DNA of 64,000 bases, taken from the NCBI RefSeq assembly GCF_036711975.1, contig NC_091976.1:23002001-23066000 (forward strand), written 5' to 3'. Positions 60,301-64,000 of this stretch are shown here, piece by piece. The notes beneath the pieces are model-generated. The model saw only the letters and a program-made list of their open reading frames with translations. It was not told the origin of the DNA and did no database searches. The DNA comes from Onthophagus taurus. Its lineage: Eukaryota; Arthropoda; Insecta; Coleoptera; Scarabaeidae. The first letter of the stretch is position 1. Each line of letters starts with the position of its first letter. The position numbers were made by a program, and so were the translations under genes.

Positions 60301-61552
60301 TAAACAAAAACCAGCAAAAGGGAAAAAATTAACAAAAAACAAAATAATAACAAAAACAAAATGACAATATGTTTAATGATATTAATAATAATATCAATAT
60401 CATCTCATGAACGAATAGAGATATTCAAGAACTGTTTGATTCATGAAAAAATATATACTTTGAAACGATTGTAGAAAATTGTTATCTTCTTAAAATTATA
60501 AATTGTTATCTAAATCTGATTGTTTTGAAAAGTTATTATCTCATGAACGAATAGAGATTTTCAAGAACGGTTTGATTCATGAGAAAATAATATTTTTAGT
60601 ATATATATATTATATACTTTTTTTTTGTAAATCACTAATGTTTCATCAAGATATCTTAAGAGTTCGATCTATCACGACTTTTAAAAAATTATTGTAGAAT
60701 ATTGTTATCTTCATAAAATCATAAAAATACAGGTTGTTTTAAAAGTTATTATCTCATGAACGAATAGAGATATTCAAGAACTGTTTGATTCATGAAAAAA
60801 TATATACTTTCCTTTATAAATCACGAATGTTTCATCTAGATATCTTAAGAATTCGATATATCACGGCCTTTTAAAAGTGGTTGTAGAAAATTGTTATCTT
60901 CTTAAAATCGTTAATTTTCTGGTTGTTTTAAAATATTGTTATCTCATGATCGAATACAGATATTCAAGAACGGTTTGATTCATGAAAAAATATATTCTTT
61001 TCTTTATAAATCACGAATGTTTCATAAAGATATCTTAAGAATTCCATCTATCACGACTTCTTAACAATGATTGTATAAAATTGTTATCTTCTTAAAATCG
61101 TAAAAATTCTGGTTATTTTAAAATGTTATTATCTTATGAAGGAATAGAGATATTCAAGAACTGTTTGATTCATGAAAAAATATATTCTTTTCTTTATAAA
61201 TCACGAATGTTTCATCAAGATATCTCAAGAATTCCATCTATCACGATTTCTTAAAAATGATTGTATAAAATTGTTATCTTCTTAAAATCGTAAAAATTCT
61301 GGTTGTTTTAAAAAGTTGATATCTCACGAACGAATAGAGATTTTCAAGAACGGTTTTATTCATGAAAAAATACATGTTTTTCTTTATAAATCACGCATGT
61401 TTTATCAAGATATCTTTTTAAAATTGATTATAGAAAACTGTCATTTTAATAAAATCTTAAAAATTCTTGGTTGAAAACATTTTTATCTCAAGAATGAATA
61501 GAGATTTTCAAGAATGGTTTTATTCCTAAAAAAGTACATACTTTTCTTTATA

Positions 61553-62500
61553 ATAATAATTAAGTAATAATAATGTATTGTTTCCCAGAAGGTTACAATT
61601 TATACAAAGTACCACAACATGTACCAAAGTACAAAGTATAACTTATATAATTCTTATCTCTTTACCAGCTTGTCCCTGTCACTCGCTGCCACCAACTCCC
61701 CTATCCATCTCCTGCTCTCTCCCCCAGCACCTGCTTCCAATCTACCTTTTCTCAACTCACTGCACTCCACCAGCAGACGGTGCAAAGACTTCCAGCCTTC
61801 CTCACAAAGTCTGCACCATCTTTCCTCATCCTGCATCCAATATCTATTGGCCCTTTCTTCATTGCCACATCTAAATCTGGGTACCAACCTCATCCCTCTC
61901 TGTCATTAGGTACTTTGGTAACTCCTCCGCTACAATTTTGGCATATTTTGGGTTGTACCATCTTTCCCTTATTACATCTCAATCCCCTCCTTTCTTTTCC
62001 TGTTCACTTCTTCCGTTGAATACCCCACCCTTCTGTAGTATTCCTCCCTTTTTCGCTGCCCATAACGACTTTTTCCTGTCTCAATCTCTCTACGGCACAG
62101 TCAACCAAGGTTTTATAATGCACCTTTCCATCCACCCCCGGAGTCTACCTAACCAACCCCAGCACCCAGCTCCAGTACCTGGTCTGCACATCTTCTAAAA
62201 GTCCTTGTTTCTTCCATCTCCATACATCATAACATATATTAACCATTAAATTTTTATCAAGCTCTCAAACATTATTTTCCTTTTTCCCACATCGTTCCCA
62301 AATATCCTATCACCCCATACCTCCCCCATAACCTTATTCACTTTCGCTGCCAATATTTTAATATGCCCGCCTTTCTTGTTGTTTTCTTTAAATCTGTACG
62401 CCAAGTATGTGTACTTCCTCGATCACCTTTATAGAACTTCATCATCTTCGTTTTGTCTACGTTCACCTCCAAATCCTTCCACCTAAAATACCTTCAAAAT
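61553..62500 (-). pseudogene. LINE 3' fragment, minus strand
   Basis: Minus-strand reading RCGNEERANRYWMQDEERWC and RLCEEGWKSLHRLLVECSEL (a C-terminal zinc-knuckle-like block of R1/Jockey-type LINEs), with VNVDKTKMMKF and KYLG-region text toward 62450. The ATT-rich end at 61553 is its 3' tail. Array sequence resumes at about 62500, so it inserted into the array. The opposite strand is C-rich, which explains several long accidental open frames there. Confidence 0.65.
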
Positions 62501-62844
62501 TCATCCTTTTCTTTGTAAACCACGAATGTTATATCAATAAATCTTTATACATCATTTTTTCTCGTTTTACCACAATCTTTTTTGAGAATTGAGATAAAAA
62601 GATAATCTTTTATTTATTTTTTTTAATTAACGTTATGCACGTTGTTTATATCGGCAAACGCGTTTGTAGGCTTGATTTATTGTTTATTTATTATATGTCT
62701 ACATGTCTACACGTGTAATATTTTTTTTTATTTGAATTGCATAAATTTCTTGACATTCGTACCAAAGGACGTCTACGAGGTACGAGGAACGAATTGTACA
62801 TGATCGCATTTACCTTCTTTCTAAGAAAAATGTAATTTTTTAGG

Positions 62845-63052
62845 GTTGAATCAATATATTTTATACGATAAAGATAGTAAAGAAGTCTTGAAATGCATGG
62901 AGGAGATAGGATGGAATCGATATGTAGGAACAAGACGTTCGTTGGTTATAGATTATGCAATGGTTGATCAAAAAATGTGGAAGATGCTAAAAATGTTTAA
63001 ATGGGATGATGTAATAGATTCTGATCATCAAACAACATTGGAGCAGTTTTAA
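62845..63052 (+). pseudogene. LINE endonuclease fragment
   Basis: A short frame reads WNRYVGTRRSLVIDYAMVDQ, then DDVIDSDHQTTLEQF, the end of an apurinic-type LINE endonuclease (SVIDYxLVDxExW...DSDHxP). The catalytic SDH is present but the N-terminal half is absent. Confidence 0.6.
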
Positions 63053-64000
63053 TGCGTTCAAAATTAAGATACGAATTGACTAATGTTTTTAGTTTTTGCA
63101 TGGTTTGGATTAAAATCTCCAATAATCAAGCTATGTTGAAAATTGATTCTTCGATTTGACTATGTAGATGAACGAAGGCGTAGAAAATCGTTACATACGC
63201 TTTAAAAACTCCACACAAATTATATTTAAGAATAAAATAATCATTATCAAACGATTGAAGACGTCACATACAAATAAATTCATTTGCGTCATACCTTTTT
63301 AATCTTTAAATTACAAAAGGAACACAATTTATATAACGAAAATAGTCACTATTTACTATAATTATCGTATTTTGAATACGTAGAAAATATCGTATGACTT
63401 CACTTTCCGTATGTAATAATATAAAAAGGCAAGGACGTTTGTAAAACGATTCTTTTTCAAAAGATGAAATTACAATCCATTATTAGATTGTAATTCAATC
63501 GACAAAGCCGCTATTGTAATTTTTATCTGTTCATCTATTGATTTGTAATTGGATTTTTTTTTATTTGCTAAAAACAAATAAATCACGTGCAATTCGTTCT
63601 TGACCAACTAAAAACTAAAACGTTTCACTCTAAAACTAATTTAAATTAGCGATAACGTCAATGTCGCTTTTGTAAAACGAATACACGTTGACCAACACAC
63701 GAGGCTTTTTGTATAACAATGTGATGTTATTCCTTAACTTTGCATAAGCAATCGTTTTCGAATTATTTGTTTATCTCTAAATTGTTTTTGATTACTTTTA
63801 TTAAGAAATTTACTATGTATTATAATATATGTTCTTAATTCATCTGTTAAATCTAAAAATAGTATTAAAGTACACGACCTACGCAAAGATGGGTTCTAAA
63901 TCAGTCACTTAAAGAAGAGGACCGATTTATTTAGAACGGTTAAGGCTGAAAATATAAACGAAATGTTAACGCACTGCAATTGATGTTGTTTAACATTAAT
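63053..64000. other. Right end, nothing recognised
   Basis: AT-rich sequence with no gene or repeat I can support. Confidence 0.5.

Larger units (their letters stand above)
58985..62600. repeat. Large tandem array, about 190-bp unit, at least 12 copies, with insertions
   Basis: Units carry TCATGAACGAATAGAGATAT, TTGATTCATGAAAAAATA, TTTATAAATCACGAATGTTT and CAAGATATCTTAAGAATTC, spaced about 190 bp from about 59000 to 61555 and again at about 62500. The array is broken by about 260 bp with a TA microsatellite (60138-60400) and by a LINE (61553-62500). Confidence 0.8.

Noticed and set aside
60144-60359. Minus-strand 71-codon frame rich in Ile/Tyr
   Set aside because: Translation of a TA microsatellite and flanks.
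61578-62198. Long plus-strand open frames rich in Ser, Pro and Leu
   Set aside because: They are the reverse of a purine-rich LINE C-terminal region on the minus strand, which gives recognisable LINE text.

Overview
The window is nuclear DNA of an insect: AT-rich sequence, short GT-AG introns, housekeeping genes with clear insect/metazoan family signatures, and a dense load of decayed DNA transposons and LINEs. The cluster of insect-type arylalkylamine N-acetyltransferase (aaNAT) genes, including a dopamine-N-acetyltransferase-like gene, fits an insect. A beetle is my best guess, but that is inference and not shown by the sequence.

Left third (1-22.5 kb) holds six conserved genes. They are the 3' part of a Gab/daughter-of-sevenless adaptor (dos, + strand), chaperonin subunit CCT4 (-), rRNA-processing PIN protein FCF1 (+, divergent from CCT4), RASSF8 (-), thymidylate synthase (+, divergent from RASSF8), and a DnaJ-60/DNAJC4-like membrane J protein (-). 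A 1.66 kb piggyBac remnant separates dos from CCT4. A 3.9 kb TIR element fills CCT4 intron 5, and a Tigger-like element made mostly of 12 tandem repeats fills one RASSF8 intron.

Middle and right (22.7-58 kb) hold nine or ten aaNAT/GNAT loci in mixed orientation, named here by order: A(+, broken), B1(-), C(+), B2(-), C'(+, last exon only), E(-), F(-), G(+), H(+) and AANAT1(-). B1-C and B2-C' lie in two copies of a recent tandem duplication (about 26351-29788 and 29789-32168). C, E, G and AANAT1 share one phase-2 intron at the same place and mostly keep the acetyl-CoA loop. A, B1/B2, F and H lack that intron and have degenerate loops and catalytic positions. F and H have also replaced the catalytic glutamate and begin with mitochondria-like leaders. 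Read together, the locus looks like an amine-acetylation gene cluster in which about half the members have drifted toward altered or absent catalysis.

Between these genes lie piggyBac, Tc1/mariner, Harbinger, MULE-like and other MITE fragments, several LINE pieces, and tandem arrays. One 122-bp repeat family is made of two back-to-back palindromes and occurs as arrays and single copies across the window. From 58 to 64 kb I see the AANAT1 promoter region, a 2.5-3.5 kb tandem array interrupted by a LINE, and no host gene. All coordinates of spliced genes were worked out by hand from splice consensus, frame continuity and family similarity.
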